Made by a program: the position numbers and the translations under genes. From the NCBI GenBank assembly GCA_963824475.1, contig CAWGPR010000003.1, positions 496,001 through 560,000 of the forward strand: a stretch of 64,000 bases of DNA, given 5' to 3'. This document shows, piece by piece, positions 8,749-17,473 of this stretch (position 1 is the first letter of the stretch; each line of letters starts with the position of its first letter). The stretch is from Roseiarcus sp963824475. GTDB taxonomy: Bacteria; Pseudomonadota; Alphaproteobacteria; Rhizobiales; Beijerinckiaceae. Under the pieces are notes generated by a model. It saw nothing but the letters and a program-made list of their open reading frames with translations, searched no databases and was not told the DNA's origin.

Positions 8749-10056
8749 CTAAGTCGATATCACTCGCTCCGGCTCGTGGAGGCGCGGCGCGCCAAGCGTC
8801 TTCATCACGAAGCGCTCATAGCCCGGCTCGCTGCTGCCCTTGCGCACTTTCCGCAGGAAGTATTTCTCGAAGCCCACCTTGGCGAGGTGCACCCAATAGC
8901 CCTGGCTCGACCAATTGGCGTTGCGGGGCGGTATCTGCGGCAGCGCGACGAAAGCGACGCCACTGTCGCCAAAGTCGGCGAGACAAACGGCGTTCCAGGT
9001 TGCGACATGGGTCGGCTTGCGACCGTCGATGAGGTCGGCGATGTTGTGTGCGGTCGCCGTCACCATCGATTCGATCATGTAGCCGGTCTTCGGCACGCCC
9101 ACCGGAACAGGCGTCGCCTCATAAGGCGGAATCGCGGTGCACACGCCGACCGCGAACACGTTGCGGAAGCTCGGGTTCCGCTGATGTTCGTCCATGGTCA
9201 CGAAGCCGCGCGGGTTGGTGAGGCCAGGAATCCATTTGCCGTCCTCGCCCTTGAGGCAATCGACGCCGCGAAACGCGGGGATCATCATCGTAAATTTCGA
9301 GGTCAGCTTGTGCGTCTTTTTGACCGAGCCGTCGTCATTGACCTCGGTCGCCTCGACCATGTCCGGCGCGACCCGGTCGATTTTCGCATTGGTGATCCAC
9401 TTGATGTCGCGATCACGGAGGATCAACTCCAGTAGGCTCTTGGTGTCGCCGACGCCGCCGAGCCCGAGATGGCCGATATAGGGTTCGGAGGTGATGAAGG
9501 TCATCGGCACGCGGTTCCGGATCTTCCGGCGGCGCAAGTCGGTGGCCGCGGTCAGCGCATATTCATACGCCGGCCCGAAACAGGACGCGCCCTGAACGGC
9601 GCCGACCACCATGGGGCCGGGATCCTTGCAGAACGCCTCCCAGCTTGTCGCCGCAGCCGCAGCGTCGTCGGTGTGGCAGATCGAGCGCGTGTTGGCTTGT
9701 GGCCCAAAGCCTTCGATTTCGTCAAAGGCGAGCTTCGGCCCCGTAGCGATGACGAGATAGTCGTAAGGCAGCGCACGCCCGTCGTTGAGCAGCACTTCGC
9801 TTTTCTCCGGACGCACCTGCTTCGCCCCACAGGCATGGAAACCGATCCCAAGGCGCGCGAAAACCGGCGGCAGGTGGACCTTCACGTCTTCGGGCTTGCG
9901 CCAACTCACGGCGACCCATGGATTGGATGGGACGAACTGGAACCATTCCGATTCCGAGACGACGTCGATCTCGGCTTTGCGGCCGAGCTTCTCACGAAGC
10001 TCGAAGGCCATGGGAACGCCGCCGATTCCGGCGCCCAGAACAACAACACGCGGCAT
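8749..10056 (-). CDS. Sulfide:quinone oxidoreductase-like FAD flavoprotein
   Basis: This 435-residue flavoprotein is of the SQR / flavocytochrome c sulfide dehydrogenase family, which oxidises sulfide to sulfane sulfur and passes electrons to quinone at the membrane. It has the N-terminal FAD motif VVVLGAGIGG (residues 4-13), an ATG-type motif VIATGPK near 103, cysteines at 127, 159 (in GASCFGPAYEY) and 306 (in AVGVCTAIPP), and a C-terminal region rich in aromatic and basic residues suited to membrane contact. The start at 10056 has a GGGAGG site. It is the third gene of a leftward unit behind an SqrR-like persulfide sensor, which supports a sulfide role. Which SQR type it is, and whether Cys159 and Cys306 are the redox pair, cannot be settled by eye. 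Confidence 0.8.
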   Translation of the reverse strand: MPRVVVLGAGIGGVPMAFELREKLGRKAEIDVVSESEWFQFVPSNPWVAVSWRKPEDVKVHLPPVFARLGIGFHACGAKQVRPEKSEVLLNDGRALPYDYLVIATGPKLAFDEIEGFGPQANTRSICHTDDAAAAATSWEAFCKDPGPMVVGAVQGASCFGPAYEYALTAATDLRRRKIRNRVPMTFITSEPYIGHLGLGGVGDTKSLLELILRDRDIKWITNAKIDRVAPDMVEATEVNDDGSVKKTHKLTSKFTMMIPAFRGVDCLKGEDGKWIPGLTNPRGFVTMDEHQRNPSFRNVFAVGVCTAIPPYEATPVPVGVPKTGYMIESMVTATAHNIADLIDGRKPTHVATWNAVCLADFGDSGVAFVALPQIPPRNANWSSQGYWVHLAKVGFEKYFLRKVRKGSSEPGYERFVMKTLGAPRLHEPERVIST

Positions 10057-10173
10057 GCGAGCCTCCCTGCGCTTTTTCTCTCGAGGCCTTTCCAAGCCTC
10101 CGATCCCTTCTCTTGCGTCCTGTTCGCGGCCCGCGGCCATGATCCAGATCAAGGCGTGGGCTGCGCCCGCTCT

Positions 10174-10377
10174 CTATTTGAAAGCCGCGCCCGGTCCGAC
10201 GCCGAGTCGCTTGAACACGATCGCGGCCGGGCAGAAGCCGGTGAACGACGCCTGAATGAGATTGAGGCCAGCGAACGTCGTCAGCAGCAGCCAGTAAGGA
10301 CTGAACAGGTGGGCGAGTGCGAGGCTCACCAGAACGATGCAACCCGCAAAGGCCATGACGGCGCGGTCAAGTGTCAT
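10174..10377 (-). CDS. DUF2892 (YgaP-like) inner-membrane protein
   Basis: This small 67-residue protein has two hydrophobic segments separated by a short turn and belongs to DUF2892, the membrane part of YgaP-type rhodanese proteins. It keeps the family elements near the N-terminus (the RAVMAFAG stretch) and GLNLIQASFTGFCPAAIVFKRLG at the end, with one cysteine in the GFCP loop. Its ATG overlaps the stop of the ArsR-type gene by four bases (ATGA), and an AAGGAG site sits inside that gene, so the two are translated together. Such proteins commonly accompany sulfide-responsive regulators. A separate rhodanese domain is absent here. Confidence 0.85.
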   Translation of the reverse strand: MTLDRAVMAFAGCIVLVSLALAHLFSPYWLLLTTFAGLNLIQASFTGFCPAAIVFKRLGVGPGAAFK

Positions 10378-10718
10378 TTTGCTCTTCTCCTTATCTTGGG
10401 GGGTGACGCCTCCCCGTCACAGTGCGGCGCGCAATAGAGTTCGTAGAGCAGTCCGATCAGCCGCGTGATCGGTTTGCTGGAGAGCGAATAATAGATCGTC
10501 TGCGACTCGCGGCGGGTTGCGACGAGCTTATCCGCTCTAAGACGCGCAAGATGCTGGGAGAGCGCGGATTGGCTAAGCCCGATCGCCCCCTGCAGCGCGC
10601 TCACCGAGCGCTCGCCCTTGAGCAGCTCGCAAAGGATCACCAGGCGGTTGCGGTTGGCCACCGCCTTCAGCATAGCCTCAGCGACGCCGGCCTTTGATTG
10701 CAGTTCCTCTAAATTCAT
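10374..10718 (-). CDS. ArsR-family persulfide-sensing repressor (SqrR/BigR type)
   Basis: This 114-residue winged-helix repressor has the recognition helix around LSQSALSQHLARLRADKL (residues 48-65). Two cysteines, Cys30 in VILCELL and Cys96 in ELYCAPHC, are 66 residues apart, the same spacing as the Cys41/Cys107 pair that forms a tetrasulfide in SqrR. There is an additional Cys100. The usual ArsR metal-binding ELCVCDL motif is missing, which argues against a metalloid sensor. It heads a leftward unit with DUF2892 and SQR-like genes and faces an RND efflux pair. It probably represses both directions until reactive sulfur species rise. Confidence 0.88.
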   Translation of the reverse strand: MNLEELQSKAGVAEAMLKAVANRNRLVILCELLKGERSVSALQGAIGLSQSALSQHLARLRADKLVATRRESQTIYYSLSSKPITRLIGLLYELYCAPHCDGEASPPKIRRRAK

Positions 10719-10721
10719 GAT

Positions 10722-10734
10722 TGCTAATTTAGCA
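10722..10734. promoter_or_regulatory. Perfect dyad TGCTAATTTAGCA, candidate operator of the SqrR-like repressor
   Basis: The arms TGCTAA and TTAGCA are perfectly symmetric around one T. The dyad starts four bases upstream of the repressor's ATG inside a 58-base intergenic region shared with the divergent RND genes. It is followed by the AT-rich stretch GAATATATAG that could hold a -10 element. Position and symmetry make it the best operator candidate for autoregulation and control of both units; binding itself is inferred. Confidence 0.55.
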
Positions 10735-10776
10735 GATACGAATATATAGTCAAGGCCTCAAACAGGGATTTTATCG

Positions 10777-11742
10777 ATGCGCCCCATTATCATCACGGCA
10801 GCCCTGCTGCTTCTCGCGGGAGACGCCTTAGCCGCTGAGCCTTTCGTCGTCCATCTCGCCGACATCGCGGACCAGAAGGCGGTGATCGGCGCCGTCGAGC
10901 CCGTCCATGAACTCGCCGCCCGCGCCCGCATCGGCGGCACGATCGCCTCCCTCACCGTCAAGGAAGGCCAGGAGGTCGCGGCGGGGGCCGAGATCGCCGT
11001 CGTCGCTGATCCAAAGCTTGTCCTGAAGAAGCAAGCAATCGATTCCCGCATCGAGTCGCAGCAGTCGCAGCGCGACAAGGCCAAGACGGACTATGATCGC
11101 GCGATCGAATTGCAGAAGCGCGGCGTCAGCACCCAGGTCCAGGTCGACACCACAAGAACGGCGCTGGACGTGGCTGAGCGCACGCTGGACGCGATGCAGA
11201 GCGATCGCGGCGTCATCATCCAACAGATGAAGGAAGGCGCGGTGCTCGCGCCCTCCGCAGGCCGCATTCTGAAGGCGCCCATGCAGGAAGGCTCGGTCGT
11301 CCTGCCCGGCGAGACGATCGCCACCCTCGCCGAGGACCGCTACATCCTGCGCCTGCAACTGCCCGAACGCCACGCGCGCTTCATGCGCGCCGGCGACGTC
11401 GTGCAGATCGGCGCGCGCGGCCTCGAAGACACCGGCGAACGGCGCGAGGGCAAGGTTCGCATCGTCTATCCCGAGATCGAGGGCGGCCGGGTCATCGCCG
11501 ACGTCGAGGTTCCGAGCCTCGGCGACTATTTCGTCGGCGAGCGCACACGGGTCTATGTCAGCACAGGCACGCGCAAGGCGATCGTCCTGCCGCGGGCCTA
11601 TGTCTATCGCCGCGCCGGCGTCGACTACGTGAAGCTCGCCGACGGCGGCGAAACGGTGGTCCAGATCGGGGAGTCCCACGGGGCAGCCGACGTTGAGATC
11701 CTCTCCGGCCTCAAGGACGGCGACAGGCTGGCTCAGCCATGA
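10777..11742 (+). CDS. RND efflux periplasmic adaptor (membrane fusion protein)
   Basis: This 321-residue HlyD/AcrA-type adaptor bridges an inner-membrane RND pump and an outer-membrane channel. A signal peptide covers about residues 1-19 (TAALLLLAGDALA). It is followed by the lipoyl/barrel-sandwich half (GGTIASLTVKEGQEVAAG), a charged coiled-coil hairpin (about 85-150), the second lipoyl half and a beta-barrel domain. The protein is short for the family, with a compact hairpin. It is divergent from the SqrR-like repressor and overlaps the pump gene by four bases. The cargo is unknown; RND pairs at such loci are thought to export toxic sulfur-related or other small molecules. Confidence 0.9.
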   Translation: MRPIIITAALLLLAGDALAAEPFVVHLADIADQKAVIGAVEPVHELAARARIGGTIASLTVKEGQEVAAGAEIAVVADPKLVLKKQAIDSRIESQQSQRDKAKTDYDRAIELQKRGVSTQVQVDTTRTALDVAERTLDAMQSDRGVIIQQMKEGAVLAPSAGRILKAPMQEGSVVLPGETIATLAEDRYILRLQLPERHARFMRAGDVVQIGARGLEDTGERREGKVRIVYPEIEGGRVIADVEVPSLGDYFVGERTRVYVSTGTRKAIVLPRAYVYRRAGVDYVKLADGGETVVQIGESHGAADVEILSGLKDGDRLAQP

Positions 11743-14700
11743 AACTCGGGCTCTCGGGGCTGCTCACCCGCGCCTTCATCAATTCGCCCCTGACGCCGCT
11801 ATTGCTGCTGGCGGCCATCGTCGCCGGCGCGCTGGCGCTCTACTCGTTGCCGCGCGAGGAAGAGCCGCAGATCAGCGTCCCGATGGTCGACATCATTGTC
11901 CAGGCCAACGGCTACAAGGCCGATCAGGCTGTCGAGCTGGTGACGCGTCCGCTCGAGGACATCATCAAGGGCATCGACGGCGTCGAGCATGTCTATTCGC
12001 AGACCGAGGACGACCGCGTCGTCGTCACCGCGCGTTTCCTCGTCGGCACGGATCAGGATTCTGCGATCACGCGCGTGCATGAGAAGATCCGCGCCCACAT
12101 CGGCGAACTGCCCAACGGCATCCCCGAGCCGCTGATCGTCGGCCGCGGCATCAATGACGTGGCGATCGTCGACCTCACGCTGTCCGCGAGGCCGGACCGC
12201 GCCGGCCGATGGTCGGACAATGCGCTCTTCCAGGTCGCGGAGGAGCTGCAGCACGAACTCACCAAGGTCGACAATGTCGGCTCGACCTATATCGTCGGCG
12301 GCAGCCCGAACCAGATCCGCGTCGAGCCGGATCCTGAGCGCCTCGCGGTCTATGGCGTCACGCTGAGCCAGCTGATCGACAAACTCACCAACGCCAATCG
12401 CTCCTTCCTCGTGGGCGCCTTCCGCGAAGGGGGCAAGTCCCTTCCAGTCCTCGCCGGGCAGACGCTCCAGGGCGTGCCCGACATCGGGCTCCTGTTGCTG
12501 ACGACGCGCGACGGACGGCCCGTCTACGTCAAGGATGTGGCTGACGTCACGGTCGGGGCCGCCGAGCCTGAGCATCGCGCCTGGACCATGACCCGCCTCG
12601 CCGATGGCGAGCTGCAGCGGCGTCCCGCGGTGACGATCGCCGTCGCCAAGCGAAAGGGCGCCAACGCCGTCGCGGTGGCGGAGGACGTGATGGGGCGCCT
12701 CGACGCCGTCAAAGGCCGCGTAATCCCAACCGACCTCGAGGTCAGCGTCACCCGAAACTACGGCGCGACGGCGTCCGAGAAGGCGAACGAGTTGCTCTTC
12801 CATTTGGGGCTTGCGACGGTCTCTATCGTCGTCCTCATCACGTTCGCCATCGGCTGGCGCGAGGGGCTCGTCGTGCTCATTGTCATCCCGACGACGATAC
12901 TGCTCACGCTCTTCGCCTCCTGGCTGATGGGCTACACCATCAACCGCGTCAGCCTGTTCGCGCTCATCTTCTCAATCGGCATCCTCGTCGACGACGCGAT
13001 CGTCATCGTCGAGAACATTGCGCGCCACTGGGCGATGAACGACGGCCGCAGTCGGACCGACGCCGCGATCGCAGCGGTGGCGGAGGTCGGCAATCCGACC
13101 ATCGTGGCGACGCTCACCATTGTCGCCGCGCTCCTGCCAATGATGTTCGTGTCGGGCCTGATGGGACCCTATATGAGCCCCATTCCCGCCAACGCCTCGA
13201 TCGCGATGCTGTTCTCGTTCTTCATCGCGGTGACGGTGACGCCGTGGCTGCTGCTGCGCTTCGCGCGCAAAACGGTTGTGGCCGCAGGGACGGCGCATGG
13301 GATTCGCGCCATCGGCGCGATGGGCCGCTTCTATGCGGCGATCGCGCGGCCGCTGCTCAAGGGCCGCATCCGGTCGAAGGTCTTTCTTCTCACCGTCGGC
13401 GCCGCAACGCTCGCCGCCTGCACGCTCTTCTACACCGAAGCCGTGCGCGTCAAACTACTGCCCTTCGACAACAAGTCCGAGATCCAGGTCGTGCTCGACC
13501 TGCCGCATGGCGCGAGCCTCGAGGACACCGACCGCATGCTGATGATGGCGGCCGAGCGGCTCAAGACCCTGCCCGAGCTCGTCTCGATCCAGGCCTATTC
13601 GGGGACGGCCTCGCCGTTCAACTTCAACGGCCTCGTCCGCCACTATTATCTGCGCGAGAATCCGGAGCAGGGCGATCTCTCGATCAATCTTCTGCCGAAG
13701 GGCGAGCGCTCGCGCGCGAGTCATGCGATTGCGCTCGACATCCGCCGGCGGCTCGCGGATCTGCCGCTGCCCGACGGCTCGGCGCTCAAGGTCGTCGAGG
13801 TTCCGCCAGGCCCGCCGGTGCTGTCGACGCTGCTGGCCGAGGTCTACGGGCCGGATGCGCAGACGAGGCGCGCCACGGCGGCGAAAATTCGCAAAGCCTT
13901 CGAGTCGGTCGATTTTATCGTCGATGTCGACGACAGCTACGGCAAGCCGTCGGACCGACTGCGCTTCTCGATCGACCAGGAGGCGCTCGAATTCCACGGT
14001 GTCGAGGAGCAGGCGGTCTATGATACGATTGGCGCGCTCGTCGGCGGCGCAAAGGTCGGCTTTTCCCAGCGCGGCGAGGGCCTGAAGCCGATCGACATCA
14101 GCGTGAAGCTCCCGAAGAGCGCCATGACCCTCGACGAACGGTTGCTCTCCACTCCTCTTCCTGCGGGTGGAACCGTGCGGCAGGGCGCCAATGTCGAGCT
14201 TGGCGACGTGGTCAGGGTCACGCGCGAACGCGCATCCTATCCGATCTTCCGCCACAACGGGCGCTTCGCCGAAATGGTGAGCGGCGACGTCGCCGGGCGC
14301 TTCGAGGCCCCGGTCTACGGCATGCTTGCGGTTCAGGACGCGCTCACCAAGATGGACTGGGGGCCAGGCGGTCCTCCGCAGATCAAGTATCACGGCCAGC
14401 CGCTCGACGAATCCCATTCCACGCTGCTGTGGGATGGTGAGTGGGAGGTCACCTATGTGACGTTCCGAGACATGGGCGCGGCCTTCATGGTGGCGATCCT
14501 CGGCATCTATCTGCTCGTCGTCGCACAATTCGGCTCGTTCCTGCTGCCGCTTGTCATCCTGGTTCCCGTGCCCTTGACGCTGATCGGCATCGTGCTCGGT
14601 CATTGGCTGCTCGGCGCCGCGTTCACAGCGACCTCGATGATTGGCTTCATCGCGCTCGCGGGCATCATCGTGCGCAATTCGATCCTGCTGGTGGATTTCA

Positions 14701-14999
14701 TCCGCCATCGCCGCGCCGCCGGCGACGTCACGCTGCGGGAGGCGCTCGTCGAGGCCGGCGCGACGCGGTTCAAGCCGATCGTGCTGACGGCTGCGGCAGC
14801 GATGATCGGCGCGGCCTTCATCCTGACCGATCCGATCTTCCAGGGCCTCGCCATCTCGCTCGTCTTCGGCCTCGCCTCATCGACGGCGCTGACAGTGCTC
14901 GTGATCCCGGCGATCTATGTCTGGCTGAGGGACGACGAGTCAGCGCCGGCGAGTGGATCCCGACGGGCCTCAGCGCCAGAGTCGCCGTTCGTCGAGTGA
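11739..14999 (+). CDS. RND efflux pump permease (AcrB/HAE1-like)
   Basis: This 1086-residue inner-membrane pump has the duplicated RND layout: an N-terminal transmembrane helix, a large periplasmic loop, a block of helices (about 355-560), a second loop and a second block (about 905-1065). The proton-relay helix is visible as GILVDDAIVIVENIARH near residue 415, with the two central Asp. The start overlaps the adaptor stop as ATGA. No outer-membrane factor gene follows, since the gene is succeeded by group II introns, so a TolC-like channel would come from elsewhere. Shared control with the SqrR-like repressor is inferred from the divergent promoter region. Confidence 0.92.
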   Translation: MKLGLSGLLTRAFINSPLTPLLLLAAIVAGALALYSLPREEEPQISVPMVDIIVQANGYKADQAVELVTRPLEDIIKGIDGVEHVYSQTEDDRVVVTARFLVGTDQDSAITRVHEKIRAHIGELPNGIPEPLIVGRGINDVAIVDLTLSARPDRAGRWSDNALFQVAEELQHELTKVDNVGSTYIVGGSPNQIRVEPDPERLAVYGVTLSQLIDKLTNANRSFLVGAFREGGKSLPVLAGQTLQGVPDIGLLLLTTRDGRPVYVKDVADVTVGAAEPEHRAWTMTRLADGELQRRPAVTIAVAKRKGANAVAVAEDVMGRLDAVKGRVIPTDLEVSVTRNYGATASEKANELLFHLGLATVSIVVLITFAIGWREGLVVLIVIPTTILLTLFASWLMGYTINRVSLFALIFSIGILVDDAIVIVENIARHWAMNDGRSRTDAAIAAVAEVGNPTIVATLTIVAALLPMMFVSGLMGPYMSPIPANASIAMLFSFFIAVTVTPWLLLRFARKTVVAAGTAHGIRAIGAMGRFYAAIARPLLKGRIRSKVFLLTVGAATLAACTLFYTEAVRVKLLPFDNKSEIQVVLDLPHGASLEDTDRMLMMAAERLKTLPELVSIQAYSGTASPFNFNGLVRHYYLRENPEQGDLSINLLPKGERSRASHAIALDIRRRLADLPLPDGSALKVVEVPPGPPVLSTLLAEVYGPDAQTRRATAAKIRKAFESVDFIVDVDDSYGKPSDRLRFSIDQEALEFHGVEEQAVYDTIGALVGGAKVGFSQRGEGLKPIDISVKLPKSAMTLDERLLSTPLPAGGTVRQGANVELGDVVRVTRERASYPIFRHNGRFAEMVSGDVAGRFEAPVYGMLAVQDALTKMDWGPGGPPQIKYHGQPLDESHSTLLWDGEWEVTYVTFRDMGAAFMVAILGIYLLVVAQFGSFLLPLVILVPVPLTLIGIVLGHWLLGAAFTATSMIGFIALAGIIVRNSILLVDFIRHRRAAGDVTLREALVEAGATRFKPIVLTAAAAMIGAAFILTDPIFQGLAISLVFGLASSTALTVLVIPAIYVWLRDDESAPASGSRRASAPESPFVE

Positions 15000-15066
15000 G
15001 GATCAAATGACGGCTTTGGGTCGATTCCTCGGCGCCGCCTCATGGCGGTGAATGGCCGCTATTGGC

Positions 15067-17146
15067 GTGCGCCGTGAGAAGGCGGCGCTTTCCAGTGGGT
15101 GCAAGTCCCACCCGGCGAACGCTCCAGCCGGAAGCAACCGGAGCAGTCATGGAGGTGACGAAATGGCTGAAGCCTTCGGTGTAGCTGGTCACATATAGGT
15201 GACGGCGCGAGTGTGCGGGCCGCAATGCGAGTGAGTGCGCCGGGAGACCGGCAAGGAGTATGTGGTGAAAGTCCACTGCGATGAAGGAGTAGCGACCCAC
15301 ATCGGCCCCGAGCCGTGCGCAGACGTCCGCGAGGACGTCGGCGAAGCGTCGGCAGGGGAGCATATAGGCCAGCCATCGAGCCGCGAAACCGTTGTCATCC
15401 CGGGCGCCGACGCCGTTTACTCATCGGAAGGCAATACGGTCGGGCGCGCTAACGCGAGCGCCCGACCGACCCGGCGTGGTCTTAGACCCTGGCATGTATG
15501 GACGCTCCTTGCGCGGGAACCGGGAGATCTCTGGATCGGCCATGAGCCCTGTTGGTCACATGGTCCGCGGCGGGAAGGTGAGGAGCCGTAGCCGCCGATG
15601 CACGATCCAGAGAAGTCAGACTCCGGCATAGTAGCAACGAAGCCGACGAACGAAGCCGGGCGACTGGCTCAGGAGCCGGCGGAGCCAAGACCGGGGACCA
15701 AGGGGAACGCGGACCAGCAAAGCACGCACCGGACCCAGAGCCGGGGGCGCGTGACCCAGGCGCTGGACCGCGTACGAGAAGCCGCAAGGCGGAGGAAGAA
15801 GGGACAGTTCACCGCGCTCCTCCACCACATCAACCCCGACACGCTCCGGACTGCGTTCTACGCGCTTAAGCGCAAAGCCGCCCCCGGCGTGGATGGCGTG
15901 ACGTGGCACGACTACGAGGCGGACCTCGAACCGAGGGTTGAGGCTCTTGCAGAGCGGGTCCACCGGGGAGCTTACCGACCGCAACCGTCGCGCCGGACGT
16001 ACATACCGAAGGCCGACGGGAAGCAGCGGCCGCTCGCGATCGCCGCCCTGGAAGACAAGATCGTCCAGGGCGCAACCGTCATGGCGCTCAATGCTGTCTA
16101 CGAAAGCGACTTCTGCGGCTTCTCGTACGGGTTCCGACCCGGGCGAGGGCCACACGATGCGCTGGACGCGCTATCGACGGCGATCAAGATACGGAAGGTG
16201 AACTGGATACTTGACGCCGACATCCAAAATTTCTTTGGGGCGGTCAGCCAAAGCTGGCTGGTTCGCTTCCTGGGACACAGGGTCGGCGACAAGCGCATCA
16301 TCCGCCTGATCCAGAAGTGGCTCAAGGCGGGCATCCTCGAAGATGGGATCGTAACGGTCGATGACAGGGGAACAGGACAAGGTTCGGTGATTTCGCCGCT
16401 CCTCGCCAACATCTACCTGCATTACTGTTTCGATCTTTGGGCTGAGCGCTGGAGACGGCGGGAGGCTCAAGGCGACATGATCGTCGTTCGTTACGCGGAC
16501 GATCTGGTCGTCGGCTTCGAGCGTGAAGGCGACGCACGCCGTTTCCTTGACGCGATGCGCGAAAGGCTCGGGGAATTTGCGCTGACGCTCCACCCGGACA
16601 AGACCCGCCTGATTGAGTTCGGCCGCTTTGCGGCGGTCGACCGCAAGCGACGCGGGCTCGGCAAACCGGAGACCTTTGCGTTCTTGGGCTTCAACTTCAT
16701 TTGCGGCAAATCCCGCCAGGGATCCTTCCAACTCCACCGGAAGACCCGACGCGACCGCATGCGTGCGAAGCTGAAGGACATCAAGGCGGAGCTACGGCGT
16801 CGAATGCATCAACCCATCCCTAGCCAGGGCCGGTGGTTGAAGCAGGTCGTCACAGGGCACTTTGCTTATTACGCAGTCCCGACCAACAGCAGGGCGCTCT
16901 CCGCGTTCCGGCACTACGTGACCGACCTCTGGCGACGAGCGCTTCGGCGACGCAGCCAGAAAGACGGCCTCACATGGGAGCGTATGACGAAGCTCGCCGA
17001 TGACTGGCTCCCCCAGCCGCATATCCTTCATCCTTGGCCCGACGTGCGCTTTGACGTCAAACACCCGAGGTAGGAGCCGGATGCCCGAATTGGGCCCGTC
17101 CGGATCTGTGCGGGGGGCGCTCAGCAATGAGCGTCCCTACCGCGAT
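15067..17146 (+). mobile_element. Group II intron 1 (complete, with intron-encoded protein)
   Basis: The intron begins with the consensus GTGCG at 15067 and ends with CTACCGCGAT at 17146, about 2.08 kb. Domain V lies at about 17074..17106, starting GAGCCGGAT and closing with GTCCGGATC. Domain VI follows, with CGCTCA/TGAGCG pairing and a bulged A eight bases from the 3' end as the branch-point candidate. Bases 15067..15597 form the structured domain I-III RNA and the protein lies in domain IV. It sits about 70 bases after the RND pump gene. The secondary structure beyond domains V and VI was not folded. Confidence 0.8.
15598..17073 (+). CDS. ltrA: Group II intron-encoded reverse transcriptase/maturase 1
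   Basis: This 491-residue protein carries a reverse transcriptase domain with the catalytic YADD (RYADDLVVGF, near residue 298), the RT motif GTGQGSVISPLLANIYL near 265 and a C-terminal maturase (X) region with the GHFAYYAVP element. There is no HNH endonuclease motif after domain X, so mobility would rely on the endonuclease-independent route. The TALLHHI and KAAPGVDGVTW opening stretches match introns of the RmInt1-like group. It helps fold the intron RNA for splicing and copies it into new DNA sites. It ends just before domain V of its own intron. Confidence 0.9.
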   Translation: MHDPEKSDSGIVATKPTNEAGRLAQEPAEPRPGTKGNADQQSTHRTQSRGRVTQALDRVREAARRRKKGQFTALLHHINPDTLRTAFYALKRKAAPGVDGVTWHDYEADLEPRVEALAERVHRGAYRPQPSRRTYIPKADGKQRPLAIAALEDKIVQGATVMALNAVYESDFCGFSYGFRPGRGPHDALDALSTAIKIRKVNWILDADIQNFFGAVSQSWLVRFLGHRVGDKRIIRLIQKWLKAGILEDGIVTVDDRGTGQGSVISPLLANIYLHYCFDLWAERWRRREAQGDMIVVRYADDLVVGFEREGDARRFLDAMRERLGEFALTLHPDKTRLIEFGRFAAVDRKRRGLGKPETFAFLGFNFICGKSRQGSFQLHRKTRRDRMRAKLKDIKAELRRRMHQPIPSQGRWLKQVVTGHFAYYAVPTNSRALSAFRHYVTDLWRRALRRRSQKDGLTWERMTKLADDWLPQPHILHPWPDVRFDVKHPR

Positions 17147-17473
17147 ACGCCGAGCAAGCCTCGAAAAGGACGATGTGCAGGCCGACCCGACTGCAATTTC
17201 GGGGAAGGCTGATACGGCTGGGTGAGACGAGCGAAGACGACGCCCAGTTCGCTGCACCGGGGTACTGGCGGCAGCACGTACACAAGGAAAGCGCGCGCAA
17301 CACGGGAAGCCCCAAAGCGCGGTCAGGGATGACCAACCAGACGCCCGCGAGGGAGAGGCTGGGCGCTGTGGGGTGGCGGAGAGGTTCGCAGTACCGCTGA
17401 AGCCGGGTAACGCCGGGGGAGGGAAGGGGCCTCAGTTCAAGACAGACGCAAGACGTAGTGAGGGACCTGGAGA

